Assembly: GCA_964593905.1 (NCBI GenBank)
Contig: CAZQLE010000140.1
Span: 1-10,624 of the forward strand
From: CAZQLE01 sp964593905
GTDB lineage: Bacteria; Chloroflexota; Anaerolineae; Anaerolineales; Anaerolineaceae
Reading direction: 5' to 3'
Length of the DNA: 10,624 nucleotides
Shown: in pieces, positions 1-6,896 of the stretch
How positions within the stretch are numbered: position 1 is the first letter of the stretch
Layout: every line of letters begins with the position of its first letter
Program-made: the position numbers and the translations under genes
The notes under the pieces: generated by a model
Database searches by the model: none
The model's input: only the letters and a program-made list of their open reading frames with translations
Told to the model about the DNA's origin: nothing

Positions 1-228
1 ACCCTGCGCTGCCAGACAGGCAGCGCAGGGTTGTGTATGGGGCTGTGGCGTGCCGCAAAAGGGGCATACCAGCGACCCTGTTTTTTGAATACTATCCTGA
101 CAATCTTTGCACCAACGCGCGCCGGGTTTTTCACACCCGGCACAAACGGGCGGGTATAACCAGTCTAGCGCGCCCCACACCAGATGATATGCGGTATAAA
201 TCGGGTTGGTCGCCAATGGAGCAATCAC
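1..228 (-). CDS. comF: ComF family protein, N-terminal zinc-ribbon part (partial, runs off window)
   Basis: The minus frame from GTG at 228 stays open to base 1, giving 76 residues. It starts VIAPLATNPIYTAYHLVWGA and then shows the cysteine pattern of the ComF N-terminal double zinc ribbon: CAGC, WCKDC, CPFCG and CAAC. Family knowledge: ComF proteins carry this ribbon ahead of a phosphoribosyltransferase-like domain and act with the ComFA helicase in DNA uptake during competence; full proteins are about 220-250 residues, so two thirds lies outside the window. GTG is chosen because a GGAGG lies 7 bases upstream and the tadC stop codon is in the same frame 30 bases before it, leaving no ATG. 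It is co-directional with and very close to tadC, so cotranscription with the pilus genes is likely. A perfect 13-bp inverted repeat at 1-31 lies inside the frame. The ribbon call is firm; whether the gene is intact cannot be seen. Confidence 0.85.
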   Translation of the reverse strand, partial: MIAPLATNPIYTAYHLVWGALDWLYPPVCAGCEKPGARWCKDCQDSIQKTGSLVCPFCGTPQPHTQPCAACLAAQG

Positions 229-258
229 CCCCTCACCTCCGCGCAGAAAAGCTTTGTC

Positions 259-1212
259 TTACCCTCCGAACATGCCGCCAAGGGCCGAGCGCACGATGCG
301 CAAAGCGGCTGGCGTTAAAAGCACCACCATCAGCGATGGAAAGGTTAAGCCGGCCATTGGCATCAGCATTTTAATGGGGGCTTTATGCGCTTCTTCTTCG
401 GCATGTTGGCGACGTTTGATTCGCATTTGATCTGATTGGATGCGCAGCACTTTGGCTAGGCTGACACCCAGCGATTCGCTTTGAATCACTGCTGCGACAA
501 AGCTGGTCATTTCTGGAATGCCAATCCGTTCGGCCATATCCCGCAATGCATCGCGGCGCATTTTCCCCAGTTGAATTTCTTGAATGACACGAGCAAAAGC
601 CATTGAGAGTTCGGTTTCCCATTTCTCACTTACTTTGGCCATTGCGGCGTCGAACCCCAGACCGGCTTCAATGCAGATGGTTAACAGATCCAGCGCGTCT
701 GGCATTGCTTTGCGAATTTCTTTCTGTCGCTTGCCGATCTTGCTCGAGATCCACAAGCGCGGGAAGAAAAAGCCCAGCATGCCGAAACCAAGCGCGGCCA
801 GCACGATTCTGCCAAAGGGCCATTGTGTGCTGCCGACGGTGAACACCAGCACCACCAGGCCGGCAAAAATGACCATGGCAATAAATTGAGCAGCCAGAAA
901 CATGGTTGGATCGAGTTTGGAAGAAGTTCCGGCAAGCTCTAACTGGGTGGAGATGGATTGAAGCGCATTCTGGGGAGTGAACCGGATTGCAATTTCACCC
1001 AGTTTTCGCGCCACCGGGAAGACCACCCGTTCTGTAAATGGCTGCGACATCTCGATCTTTTCAAGGCTGACATCTTCGCCGCGGCGGTTAAGTTCTTCCA
1101 GCCGTTCTTGCAGCACGCGCTCATCGCCGCCGCCAGGGTTGCGGATGCCAATGTAGACCAGAACAGCGGCGCCAACAATCAAGACACCCAGCGCAATAAA
1201 TAATGCTCCCAT
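259..1212 (-). CDS. tadC: TadC, Tad pilus inner-membrane platform protein
   Basis: This 317-residue protein has a type II secretion F (T2SSF) domain at about residues 170-300. Hydrophobic segments lie at about 2-22, 106-126, 135-155 and 281-301. The charged stretch around 160-230, with MPDALDLLTICIEAGLGFDA and an IQEIQLG motif, is typical of the cytoplasmic F-domain helices. In known Tad systems TadC pairs with TadB to form the membrane platform on which the ATPase TadA/CpaF drives Flp pilin assembly. The order tadB-tadC fits: tadB ends 19 bases upstream. The start at 1212 has an AAAAGGAG site about 10 bases upstream. Length is near the family norm. TadB and TadC are paralogues; it is called TadC because it is the second gene and has the shorter N-terminal cytoplasmic part. 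It ends with TAA, 30 bases before comF. Confidence 0.92.
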   Translation of the reverse strand: MGALFIALGVLIVGAAVLVYIGIRNPGGGDERVLQERLEELNRRGEDVSLEKIEMSQPFTERVVFPVARKLGEIAIRFTPQNALQSISTQLELAGTSSKLDPTMFLAAQFIAMVIFAGLVVLVFTVGSTQWPFGRIVLAALGFGMLGFFFPRLWISSKIGKRQKEIRKAMPDALDLLTICIEAGLGFDAAMAKVSEKWETELSMAFARVIQEIQLGKMRRDALRDMAERIGIPEMTSFVAAVIQSESLGVSLAKVLRIQSDQMRIKRRQHAEEEAHKAPIKMLMPMAGLTFPSLMVVLLTPAALRIVRSALGGMFGG

Positions 1213-1231
1213 AATATCTGGTCTCCTTTTC

Positions 1232-2194
1232 CTAAATTTCCACTTCTGCGAGCTTGCCCATTACAAAGTAACCAGAGGCAATCATTAATCCTGCCACGCC
1301 AAGGGCAATATAACCGCAGGGAACGTTTTCGGGTTTGAAAAATTCCATCATATAGTCACGATTGAGCAGATAGAGGATGATGACCACAAAGATGGGCATC
1401 AACGAGAGGAAGCTGCCCGAGTATTTCACCTGAGAGGTGAGCACTCGAATTTCACCTTTAATGCGCACCCGTTCACGAATTGTGTAAGAGATGGTATCCA
1501 GAATTTCGGCCAGGTTCCCACCAACTTCGCGCTGCACGTTAATCGCCGTGATGCACAAATCCAGATCATCACTGGGAATGCGGCGTAAAAGGTTATCCAG
1601 CGCTTTTTCCATCGGAACGCCGAGCTGCATCTCTTGCACCACCCGTCGAAACTCATCTGAAATGGGGGCCGGGAGTTCTTTGCTGACTGCTTCCATGGCC
1701 TGCATTGTAGAATAGCCGGCGCGCAACCCGTTGACCATCAGGTTGAGCATATCGGCCAACTGTTCATTAAAACGGATCAGCCGTTTTTTCTGTTGTGAAT
1801 TTACATAAATATTGGGTGCAATGAAACCAACCGGAATGCCTAAAATTGCGGTCAGGATGGTTTTGCCGCCGAGAAAATAAAGCACGAATGAAAAGCCAAA
1901 AATTGCGATGATCACCAATGCAATATACTCGCCGGGCTTCATTTTGATATCTGCCCTGGCGAGTCGCTTCGAAATCTTATCGCCAAAGGAAGAGCCTTCA
2001 ACCCTTTGGTTTAACCAGTCGGTCAGGGGGGTGGCGTTTTGCTTGGGAGCATCGAGGATGCGGGTTGTTTCAATCACCTGTCCCATGCGGTCTTCGGCTG
2101 CACTTCGTTCACTGGTGACAGAGACTGCAATACCAATCAGTAACATGACCAGGGCAAAACCACCACCGATGGAGAGGATGAGAATTGGATTCAT
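1232..2194 (-). CDS. tadB: TadB, Tad pilus inner-membrane platform protein
   Basis: This 320-residue protein has an N-terminal membrane helix at about 4-26, a pair at about 90-108 and 112-130, a T2SSF domain at about 145-275 and C-terminal helices at about 260-277 and 293-312. The domain contains MLNLMVNGLRAGYSTMQAME and VQEMQLGVPMEKAL, the usual TadB-type F-domain repeats. Its known role is to form, with TadC, the inner-membrane platform that couples the cytoplasmic CpaF/TadA ATPase to pilin extraction and polymerisation. It sits 39 bases after cpaF and 19 bases before tadC, so one mRNA is likely. The start at 2194 (MNPILIL) is preceded by a modest AAGGTAGGT; an ATG 4 bases further upstream is out of frame. 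It ends in TAG. No anomaly is seen. Confidence 0.92.
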   Translation of the reverse strand: MNPILILSIGGGFALVMLLIGIAVSVTSERSAAEDRMGQVIETTRILDAPKQNATPLTDWLNQRVEGSSFGDKISKRLARADIKMKPGEYIALVIIAIFGFSFVLYFLGGKTILTAILGIPVGFIAPNIYVNSQQKKRLIRFNEQLADMLNLMVNGLRAGYSTMQAMEAVSKELPAPISDEFRRVVQEMQLGVPMEKALDNLLRRIPSDDLDLCITAINVQREVGGNLAEILDTISYTIRERVRIKGEIRVLTSQVKYSGSFLSLMPIFVVIILYLLNRDYMMEFFKPENVPCGYIALGVAGLMIASGYFVMGKLAEVEI

Positions 2195-2233
2195 TCATTT
2201 ACCTACCTTGTATGCACAGCCTTTGGGTAGCTG

Positions 2234-3619
2234 TTATCTTCTGCGGTCGTTTGTCCCAAAAATTCCCGGAGACAAATTGATGCCGGCATTCTCAATCTTA
2301 TCCATGAACTTTGGCCGCAATCCACTTGGGCGGAGCCGCCCAACCACCTTGCCATTTTCCATGCCCATCTGTTCAAACATAAAAATATCAGAAATTGTGA
2401 TCACGTCGCCTTCCATACCGGTAACCTCGGTAATATTAACCACTTTGCGGGTACCGTCGCGCATGCGTTCTTGATGCACAATTAAATCGACAGCGCTTGA
2501 AATTTGTTCGCGCAAAGCCCGAACCGGGAGGTCCATTCCAGCCATCAGGCCCATTGTCTCAAGACGGGAAAGGGTATCGCGTGGGCCATTGGAGTGGGCG
2601 GTGGTCATTGAGCCATCGTGACCGGTGTTCATGGCCTGGAGCATATCGAGCGCGGCCCCATCACGAATTTCACCCACAACGACCCGGTCAGGGCGCATAC
2701 GCAGGGTGTTGATCACCAGGTCACGAATTGTGACTTCACCTTTGCCTTCAATATTCGCCGGGCGAGATTCAAGCGTCACTACATGATCTTGCCGCAGTTG
2801 AAGCTCGGCCGCGTTCTCAACCGTTACAATGCGTTCATCAGAAGGAATGAAACCGGAAAGGATATTGAGCAGGGTGGTCTTTCCAGAACCTGTGCCGCCC
2901 GAGATGACCACATTGCAACGGGCAATAACACAGGCCCTGAGAAACTCAACCGCCTCGGCGGTTAATGTTCCGTACTGAACCAACTGCTCTACGGTGATCG
3001 GGTTTTTTGAAAACTTACGAATGGTGATCACGGGACCGATCAAAGAAATGGGGGGGATGACCACATTTACACGAGAGCCATCGGGCAGGCGGGCATCTAC
3101 CGTTGGGCTCGATTCGTCAATGCGGCGGCCAAGAGGCGCCACAATACGATCGATGATGCGCATGACATGGCCGTTATCTTCGAAAGCCAGCGGTGCTTTA
3201 TAGATCTTACCCTTGCGCTCAACATAGATGCTTTTGGGCCCGTTCACCATGATTTCGGTGATGGAGTCTTCATCGAGCAGAGGTTGGATGGGTCCAAAGC
3301 CCAGAATCTCGGCCGTGATTTGTTCAAAAAGACGCGCTCTTTCCGGACGGGAAAGAATGATATTTTCTTCGTTAAGAATTTGCTCAAACAACTCCTGGAT
3401 ATTACGACGAATTTCCGCCGTCTTGCGTATATCCATGTTGAGATCGATGCTGGCCAGGAGTTTGTTTTGAACTCTGACACGCAGGTCTTGATAGGTGCTT
3501 TGTACCGCATTGGCCGAGGTGCCAGAACTTTTCCGTGGGCTGGCCTGGTCACGCGAATGTGCGTTTGCCCCGTTGTTCTCTACGGTTTCTTCACTGGAAA
3601 GGCGTTTTAAAAAGGTCAT
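2234..3619 (-). CDS. cpaF: CpaF/TadA, Tad pilus assembly ATPase
   Basis: This 461-residue secretion ATPase of the GspE/VirB11 superfamily powers Flp pilus assembly, and sometimes retraction, from the cytoplasm. Visible motifs in order are: a polar, poorly conserved N-terminus (1-40); the N-terminal domain containing GFGPIQPLLDEDSITEIMVN (107-126); Walker A GGTGSGKTT (241-249); the Asp box region TVENAAELQL (266-275); Walker B with VVVGEIRD (313-320); and the His box around TGHDGSMTTAHSN (332-344). The Asp box has Asn269 where many relatives have Asp, but the neighbouring Glu268 is kept, so activity should not be lost. A GGAGAG site lies about 9 bases before the ATG. The gene begins 18 bases after cpaE. 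In this family, order and motifs separate CpaF from type IVa PilB, which carries a tetracysteine zinc motif not seen here. Confidence 0.95.
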   Translation of the reverse strand: MTFLKRLSSEETVENNGANAHSRDQASPRKSSGTSANAVQSTYQDLRVRVQNKLLASIDLNMDIRKTAEIRRNIQELFEQILNEENIILSRPERARLFEQITAEILGFGPIQPLLDEDSITEIMVNGPKSIYVERKGKIYKAPLAFEDNGHVMRIIDRIVAPLGRRIDESSPTVDARLPDGSRVNVVIPPISLIGPVITIRKFSKNPITVEQLVQYGTLTAEAVEFLRACVIARCNVVISGGTGSGKTTLLNILSGFIPSDERIVTVENAAELQLRQDHVVTLESRPANIEGKGEVTIRDLVINTLRMRPDRVVVGEIRDGAALDMLQAMNTGHDGSMTTAHSNGPRDTLSRLETMGLMAGMDLPVRALREQISSAVDLIVHQERMRDGTRKVVNITEVTGMEGDVITISDIFMFEQMGMENGKVVGRLRPSGLRPKFMDKIENAGINLSPGIFGTNDRRR

Positions 3620-3637
3620 TTTATCGTTCTCTCCAGT

Positions 3638-4876
3638 TTATTTTTTGCCCTGGATCATGCCTTCATCCTCCAGTTTGGTAGAGCGGCTTTTTAACAGCTC
3701 TGCCAGAGCCAGGATGCTCTTGCTGATCGGGTGTATTTTGCTCTCCATCATGATGGGCACACCCCGGTTGATGGAGGTGACAATGGCCCGATCATCAAAT
3801 GGAATCGCAGCGACGACTTCCTGACGGAGACTTTCTCCGACGCGTTCTGGCGAGATTGAAATTCGTTTGTCATAGCGGTTAATCACAAACATAATTCGCT
3901 CACGCTTAATCCCCGATTGATCCATTAAGGTCAGGAAGGCATTGGCATTTTTGATCGCCGGAATATCTTGAACGGTTAACAAGACAATTACATCTGCGGC
4001 TTCCAGAGCAGATTGAACGACATCAATTAAATAGGATGCGGTATCGACAATAATATAAGCATAAATTTGCCGCAAATAGCTTAACAATTTCCCAAATTGC
4101 TCGGCGTTAAGATTTTCTCCCAATTCGGGGCGGGGCGGGGCGGCGATGATGTTGAGCCCGGATGCATTGTGCGTGATCACAACTTCACGGACCACGTCGG
4201 GGTCCAGATCTTCTACGCGCGGGGTGAGATCGAGAACATTGTTTTTTACCTGCTCGTTTAAGAAAACGGCCACGTCTCCGAACTGCGGGTTGGCATCCAC
4301 CAGCACGGCGCGTTTTTCTTCTGAATGCAGGGCCAGCGCCAGGTTTGTGGCGATCGTTGTTTTCCCCGTTCCCCCTTTGGGGCTGTAGACCACGTACACC
4401 TTTCCCAGCGAAGATTGCAGGGTGGGAATGGGCTGTCCGGGGGCGACCACTGTGCCTGGTGGAAGCGCCATGGTCATTTTTGCCCGTTCTTCTTGGGCCA
4501 TGATTCCGGCGCGATGAATGGCAGAGGTTAACTCGTCAATTGAGGGTGGTTTTGCCAGAAAATCTCTGGCCCCGGCCAGCATTGCCCTGCGCATATAGGA
4601 TGAATCGCTTTGTACGGATAAGATGATTACCTGAACATAGGGCACCTTGCGGCGCACCGCCTCGGTTGCTGTAATGCCATCCATGTCAGGCATGTTAATA
4701 TCCATGACGATGACATCGGGCTTAAGCTGCAAGGTTAATTCGATCGCTTCCTTTCCACTCCGTGCGCCGCCAACAACTTCCAATTCCATGTCGAATTGAA
4801 GTAATTTGCGGACTGTTTCCCTTGTTTCCGCTATATCATCCACAATTAATACTTTTATTTTTTCCTGAGCGGGCAT
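3638..4876 (-). CDS. cpaE: CpaE/TadZ, receiver domain plus MinD/ParA-like ATPase for pilus localisation
   Basis: This 412-residue protein has two domains. Residues 6-124 form a response-regulator receiver with all the classical residues: Asp13/Asp14, phospho-acceptor Asp59 in VMDINMPDMDG, Ser87 and Lys109. After a linker (125-157), a ParA/MinD-type ATPase starts with the deviant Walker A KGGTGKTT (167-174), followed by VDANPQFGDVAVF. Family knowledge: TadZ/CpaE marks the cell site, often a pole, where the Tad machine assembles. Many TadZ receivers are degenerate; this one looks phosphorylatable, so input from a histidine kinase is plausible, but none is in the window. The start at 4876 follows a GGAG 5 bases upstream. 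It lies between cpaB (69 bases upstream) and cpaF (18 bases downstream), the standard Tad order. Confidence 0.93.
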   Translation of the reverse strand: MPAQEKIKVLIVDDIAETRETVRKLLQFDMELEVVGGARSGKEAIELTLQLKPDVIVMDINMPDMDGITATEAVRRKVPYVQVIILSVQSDSSYMRRAMLAGARDFLAKPPSIDELTSAIHRAGIMAQEERAKMTMALPPGTVVAPGQPIPTLQSSLGKVYVVYSPKGGTGKTTIATNLALALHSEEKRAVLVDANPQFGDVAVFLNEQVKNNVLDLTPRVEDLDPDVVREVVITHNASGLNIIAAPPRPELGENLNAEQFGKLLSYLRQIYAYIIVDTASYLIDVVQSALEAADVIVLLTVQDIPAIKNANAFLTLMDQSGIKRERIMFVINRYDKRISISPERVGESLRQEVVAAIPFDDRAIVTSINRGVPIMMESKIHPISKSILALAELLKSRSTKLEDEGMIQGKK

Positions 4877-4905
4877 AAGTTCTCCAGCGTATTTGATGAG
4901 CGATC

Positions 4906-4922
4906 AAAACGGTGCGCCACCG
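4906..4922 (-). terminator. Weak hairpin with short T-run between cpaB and cpaE
   Basis: On the minus strand CGGTG-GCG-CACCG makes a 5-bp stem with a 3-base loop, followed directly by TTTT. It sits in the 69-base gap after the cpaB stop. It is too weak for a full terminator; it could lower readthrough from cpaB into cpaE or mark an RNA end, or be chance. Confidence 0.2.
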
Positions 4923-4945
4923 GGTTTGGTTAACAATACTTTTGT

Positions 4946-6064
4946 TTATTGCGGTGGAATTGATTCAGCCGGCAGGGTTACTGGTTCCTGTTCGAGCGTG
5001 GATGGAATCTTGTCGATTCGCGGCTCCTGTCCATAGGGAAGTTTGGCCGGGAAAGGAATATTGTACTGATCGAGGATGAACTGAAGTGTTACCGCGTCGG
5101 TGGGAATGCGATCTGCATCACCGGCGCTGCGCATCACCAGGTTCAGGTTTGAGCCGGACAGCAGCAGGTAGTTGATGGTTACTGCGTCTTGCGGAGAAAC
5201 CACCAGGGTGATGATGTCTGGCCGTGCAGGAGGCTGGGCCTGCTCTGCCTGGCCCTCAGCGGGGGCGGCTTCGGGGGTGGGTGTGGCCTGGCCTGGGGTT
5301 GGCACATTGCCATCCTGGGGGAACTCACCCACATACAAGACCATTGCATCTTGTACAATGGTTTGAGAAACCATGCGCGGGCGCTGCGGCTCATTGGGCA
5401 CCAGATAAACCGGGACATTAAATGCAGGTTCGGGTTCAACCCGGCCATAACTGTCGCCGGCAACTTTGACCGTTAACGACTGGGTGATCATGCCGCCCTG
5501 ACCATCCGGAATTGAAATGGTGACTTCACCAGCCCTGTTGGGGGTGCGCGACTGGAAAACAGGGTCAATATCGACCAATAGCATTGAGCTGATGATGTTG
5601 ACACGGTCACCCGACTGCAGGGCGTATGAAACTGCCGAGAGCCGGTTGATGGGAATGGAAATTGCCACCATCCCCTTGGGGATCTGAACTGCGGCCATTG
5701 AACCAACCGATTCATCTTGTAACAGGTTTGGCGTCAGCGGCACACCCTGGCTCAGATCAAATCGGGCGCGCTTGCCGACAACATCGGCTGTGTTGGTGAA
5801 GAAAAGGCCCTCAATCATATCTCCACGAGGATAGTTGATTGAAGCCAGTACATCTTCAGAAACAACAGCACCCCGTGATACTGGTTGCGCCAATACGACA
5901 ATTTTGACCAGATCACCATTCGGGGTGGGGGTTGCCAGATCAACGACCTGGCCGGCGGGAGCTAATCGATCCCTTAAAAGTAATGCTGCCGCACCGATCC
6001 CGACGATCAGAACCAATGCGAGCAGGATTAATATTCTTCCGCTTTTACGACGACCAGCAGCCAT
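4946..6064 (-). CDS. cpaB: CpaB/RcpC, Flp pilus assembly protein
   Basis: This 372-residue protein begins MAAGRRKSGRILILLALVL. It has a positively charged N-terminus and one membrane anchor at about 9-31, then a SAF-type domain at about 53-115 (LAQPVSRGAVVSEDVLASIN, later VVGKRARFDLSQGVPL). A second conserved part with QSGDRVNI and MVLYVG follows, then a Pro/Ala/Glu-rich low-complexity linker at about 255-282 and a C-terminal stretch with ITLVVSPQDAV. CpaB/RcpC is an extracytoplasmic component of Tad pili; in diderm species it works near the secretin, and SAF domains may bind sugars or peptidoglycan. An ATG 15 bases upstream (6079) is in frame but has no Shine-Dalgarno; the ATG at 6064 has a perfect GGAGG 8 bases upstream, so it is preferred. 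It is the first gene of the assembly operon, after the pilin terminator. Confidence 0.88.
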   Translation of the reverse strand: MAAGRRKSGRILILLALVLIVGIGAAALLLRDRLAPAGQVVDLATPTPNGDLVKIVVLAQPVSRGAVVSEDVLASINYPRGDMIEGLFFTNTADVVGKRARFDLSQGVPLTPNLLQDESVGSMAAVQIPKGMVAISIPINRLSAVSYALQSGDRVNIISSMLLVDIDPVFQSRTPNRAGEVTISIPDGQGGMITQSLTVKVAGDSYGRVEPEPAFNVPVYLVPNEPQRPRMVSQTIVQDAMVLYVGEFPQDGNVPTPGQATPTPEAAPAEGQAEQAQPPARPDIITLVVSPQDAVTINYLLLSGSNLNLVMRSAGDADRIPTDAVTLQFILDQYNIPFPAKLPYGQEPRIDKIPSTLEQEPVTLPAESIPPQ

Positions 6065-6130
6065 GAGAGCGTCCTCCATGTATTTTGATGCAAGATAAAA
6101 CCCAGAAGGTTATTCTGTACAATTGATTTT

Positions 6131-6160
6131 ATTATACGTATGAAAGCTCTAACTTTCTAC
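6131..6160 (-). promoter_or_regulatory. Candidate promoter for the cpaB-tadC operon
   Basis: A perfect TATAAT on the minus strand (6136-6131) lies about 67 bases upstream of the proposed cpaB start and downstream of the pilin terminator. The best -35 is poor (GTAGAA at 6160-6155, spacer 18). Its position makes functional sense, because the pilin transcript appears to end before this point. Confidence 0.4.
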
Positions 6161-6200
6161 AAAGGTTCACTCGATAAATTTGTAAGGTAAATCATTGCAA

Positions 6201-6235
6201 AAAACAAGAAAAAGCCGCTCCATAAAAGGAGCGGC
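6201..6235 (-). terminator. Intrinsic terminator of the flp pilin unit
   Basis: On the minus strand a perfect 8-bp stem GCCGCTCC/GGAGCGGC (6235-6228 with 6221-6214, loop of 6) is followed by TTTTTCTTGTTTTTT. It starts 31 bases after the second pilin stop. This is a strong rho-independent terminator that separates the pilin transcript from cpaB; any readthrough would feed the assembly operon at a lower level. Confidence 0.9.
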
Positions 6236-6266
6236 AAAGATTAGAAATAAAACTGGGGGGATAAAA

Positions 6267-6413
6267 TTAGACTGCGGAGACAACGTTCGAGAAGATCCGA
6301 CCGATGGCGGGGCCAAGCAGGGCCAGGATAACGATCACGACGACGGCAACCAGCACGAGGATCAGTGCATATTCTACGAGGCCTTGGCCTTTTTCTTTCG
6401 GGGCAAACAACAT
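6267..6413 (-). CDS. flp: Flp pilin, second copy (48 aa)
   Basis: The short frame reads MLFAPKEKGQGLVEYALILV and continues as a hydrophobic helix (about 15-34), ending IFSNVVSAV. It is a Flp/Fap-type class IVb pilin: a short charged leader, a glycine cleavage site and a conserved Glu-Tyr pair. With Glu at mature position +5, cleavage should fall after Gly9, leaving a 39-residue subunit. The prepilin peptidase (TadV type) is not in the window. AAAGGTGG sits about 7 bases before the ATG. The protein is identical to the copy at 6484-6630 although the DNA differs at ten third-codon positions plus the stop codon. It lies 70 bases after the first copy and is followed by a strong terminator. Its role is the major structural subunit of the Tad pilus, used in adhesion and surface colonisation. 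Confidence 0.93.
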   Translation of the reverse strand: MLFAPKEKGQGLVEYALILVLVAVVVIVILALLGPAIGRIFSNVVSAV

Positions 6414-6443
6414 TTTATTTTCCACCTTTCTGCGATGTAAGAA

Positions 6444-6470
6444 TTCTTGAATAAACTAAGGGTTCAAGAA
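6444..6470 (-). other. Hairpin between the two pilin genes
   Basis: TTCTTGAA and TTCAAGAA form a perfect 8-bp stem with an 11-base loop in the 70-base gap between the pilin genes. No T-run follows on the minus strand, so it is not a standard terminator. An RNA processing or stability element that balances the two cistrons is possible; chance cannot be excluded for an A/T-rich stem. Confidence 0.4.
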
Positions 6471-6483
6471 GTTTGATCTAAAG

Positions 6484-6630
6484 CTACACAGCGGAGACAA
6501 CGTTCGAGAAGATCCGACCGATGGCGGGGCCAAGCAGGGCCAGGATGACAATCACGACGACGGCAACCAGTACGAGGATCAGCGCATATTCTACCAGACC
6601 CTGTCCTTTTTCTTTCGGGGCAAACAACAT
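6484..6630 (-). CDS. flp: Flp pilin, first copy (48 aa)
   Basis: This is the promoter-proximal gene of the pilin pair. The 48-residue product is identical to that of the copy at 6267-6413: leader MLFAPKEKG, predicted prepilin-peptidase cut after Gly9, Glu14-Tyr15 pair, one hydrophobic helix, short C-terminal tail. It has the better Shine-Dalgarno of the two (AAAGGAG, 8 bases before the ATG) and a candidate promoter about 50 bases upstream, so it may be the more strongly expressed copy. Flp pilins of many bacteria are 50-80 residues, so this one is at the short end. It ends with TAG, whereas the second copy ends with TAA. Family assignment is confident from the motif and the adjacent Tad assembly genes. 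Confidence 0.93.
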   Translation of the reverse strand: MLFAPKEKGQGLVEYALILVLVAVVVIVILALLGPAIGRIFSNVVSAV

Positions 6631-6647
6631 ATTGATTTCTCCTTTCT

Positions 6648-6663
6648 GTCTGAAACGTCAGAC
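6648..6663 (-). other. Hairpin in the pilin 5' leader
   Basis: GTCTGA-CGTT-TCAGAC is a perfect 6-bp stem with a tetraloop on the minus strand, ending just before the AGAAAGGAG ribosome site of the first pilin gene. It would lie close to the 5' end of the predicted transcript, where such hairpins can protect mRNA or tune translation. Function is inferred only from position. Confidence 0.4.
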
Positions 6664-6682
6664 GATTTATAACTTCAAATTC

Positions 6683-6710
6683 ATTATAAAAAGGCTCAAA
6701 AAAAATACAA
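6683..6710 (-). promoter_or_regulatory. Promoter for the flp pilin genes
   Basis: On the minus strand TTGTAT (6710-6705), a 16-base A/T-rich spacer with a run of T, and a perfect TATAAT (6688-6683) make a sigma70-type promoter. A start near 6676 would give a leader of about 45 bases to the first pilin ATG at 6630. Confidence 0.6.
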
Positions 6711-6831
6711 TATCTATAACATTACAGGAGCTTAACAACAATTTTCTGTTGGGGTTGCAACGTGGCATTTATAAATTCGTATACTCTGTAGATGGATTGA
6801 TCAATGCTGGCGAATGCAAGTTTGACGATGC

Positions 6832-6860
6832 TTGTGACGACTTCATTTTAAGGCTATAAT
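6832..6860 (+). promoter_or_regulatory. Promoter for the helical-protein/SPFH unit
   Basis: TTGTGA (6832-6837), a 17-base spacer and a perfect TATAAT (6855-6860) face the plus-strand genes. A start near 6867 leaves about 45 bases before the ATG at 6912. It is back to back with the pilin promoter, about 120 bases apart. Confidence 0.6.
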
Positions 6861-6882
6861 CGATTCAATCATTGATAAAACC

Positions 6883-6896
6883 CCTGAATGTTCAGG
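6883..6896. promoter_or_regulatory. Small dyad in the leader of the plus-strand unit
   Basis: CCTGAA-TG-TTCAGG is a perfect 6-bp dyad with a 2-base centre, between the predicted transcription start and the ribosome site of the next gene. The short centre suits a protein operator better than an RNA hairpin. No matching second copy was seen in the window, so this is only a candidate. Confidence 0.3.

Larger units (their letters stand above)
6267..6630 (-). repeat. Tandem duplication of the flp pilin gene
   Basis: Two 147-base units (6630-6484 and 6413-6267), 217 bases apart in phase, differ at 11 positions, all third codon bases including the stop. Similarity extends into the ribosome-binding region (CAGAAAGG in both), so the duplication covered part of the 5' leader as well. 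Confidence 0.9.

Noticed and set aside
1..31. Intrinsic terminator annotation for the Tad operon
   Set aside because: The stem is perfect, but it lies inside an open comF frame with convincing cysteine motifs and the bases after it on the minus strand are outside the window, so it is listed only as a finding.
33..374. Plus-strand 113-residue frame
   Set aside because: It lies antisense to comF and tadC, has no ribosome site and resembles no family; a shadow frame.
6065..6079. ATG at 6079 as the cpaB start
   Set aside because: No ribosome site precedes it, while the perfect GGAGG lies between it and the ATG at 6064.
6195..6859. Plus-strand frames across the pilin genes (6195-6440 and 6521-6859)
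   Set aside because: They are antisense to the two flp genes, the similarity between them comes from the pilin duplication, and the terminator falls inside the first.
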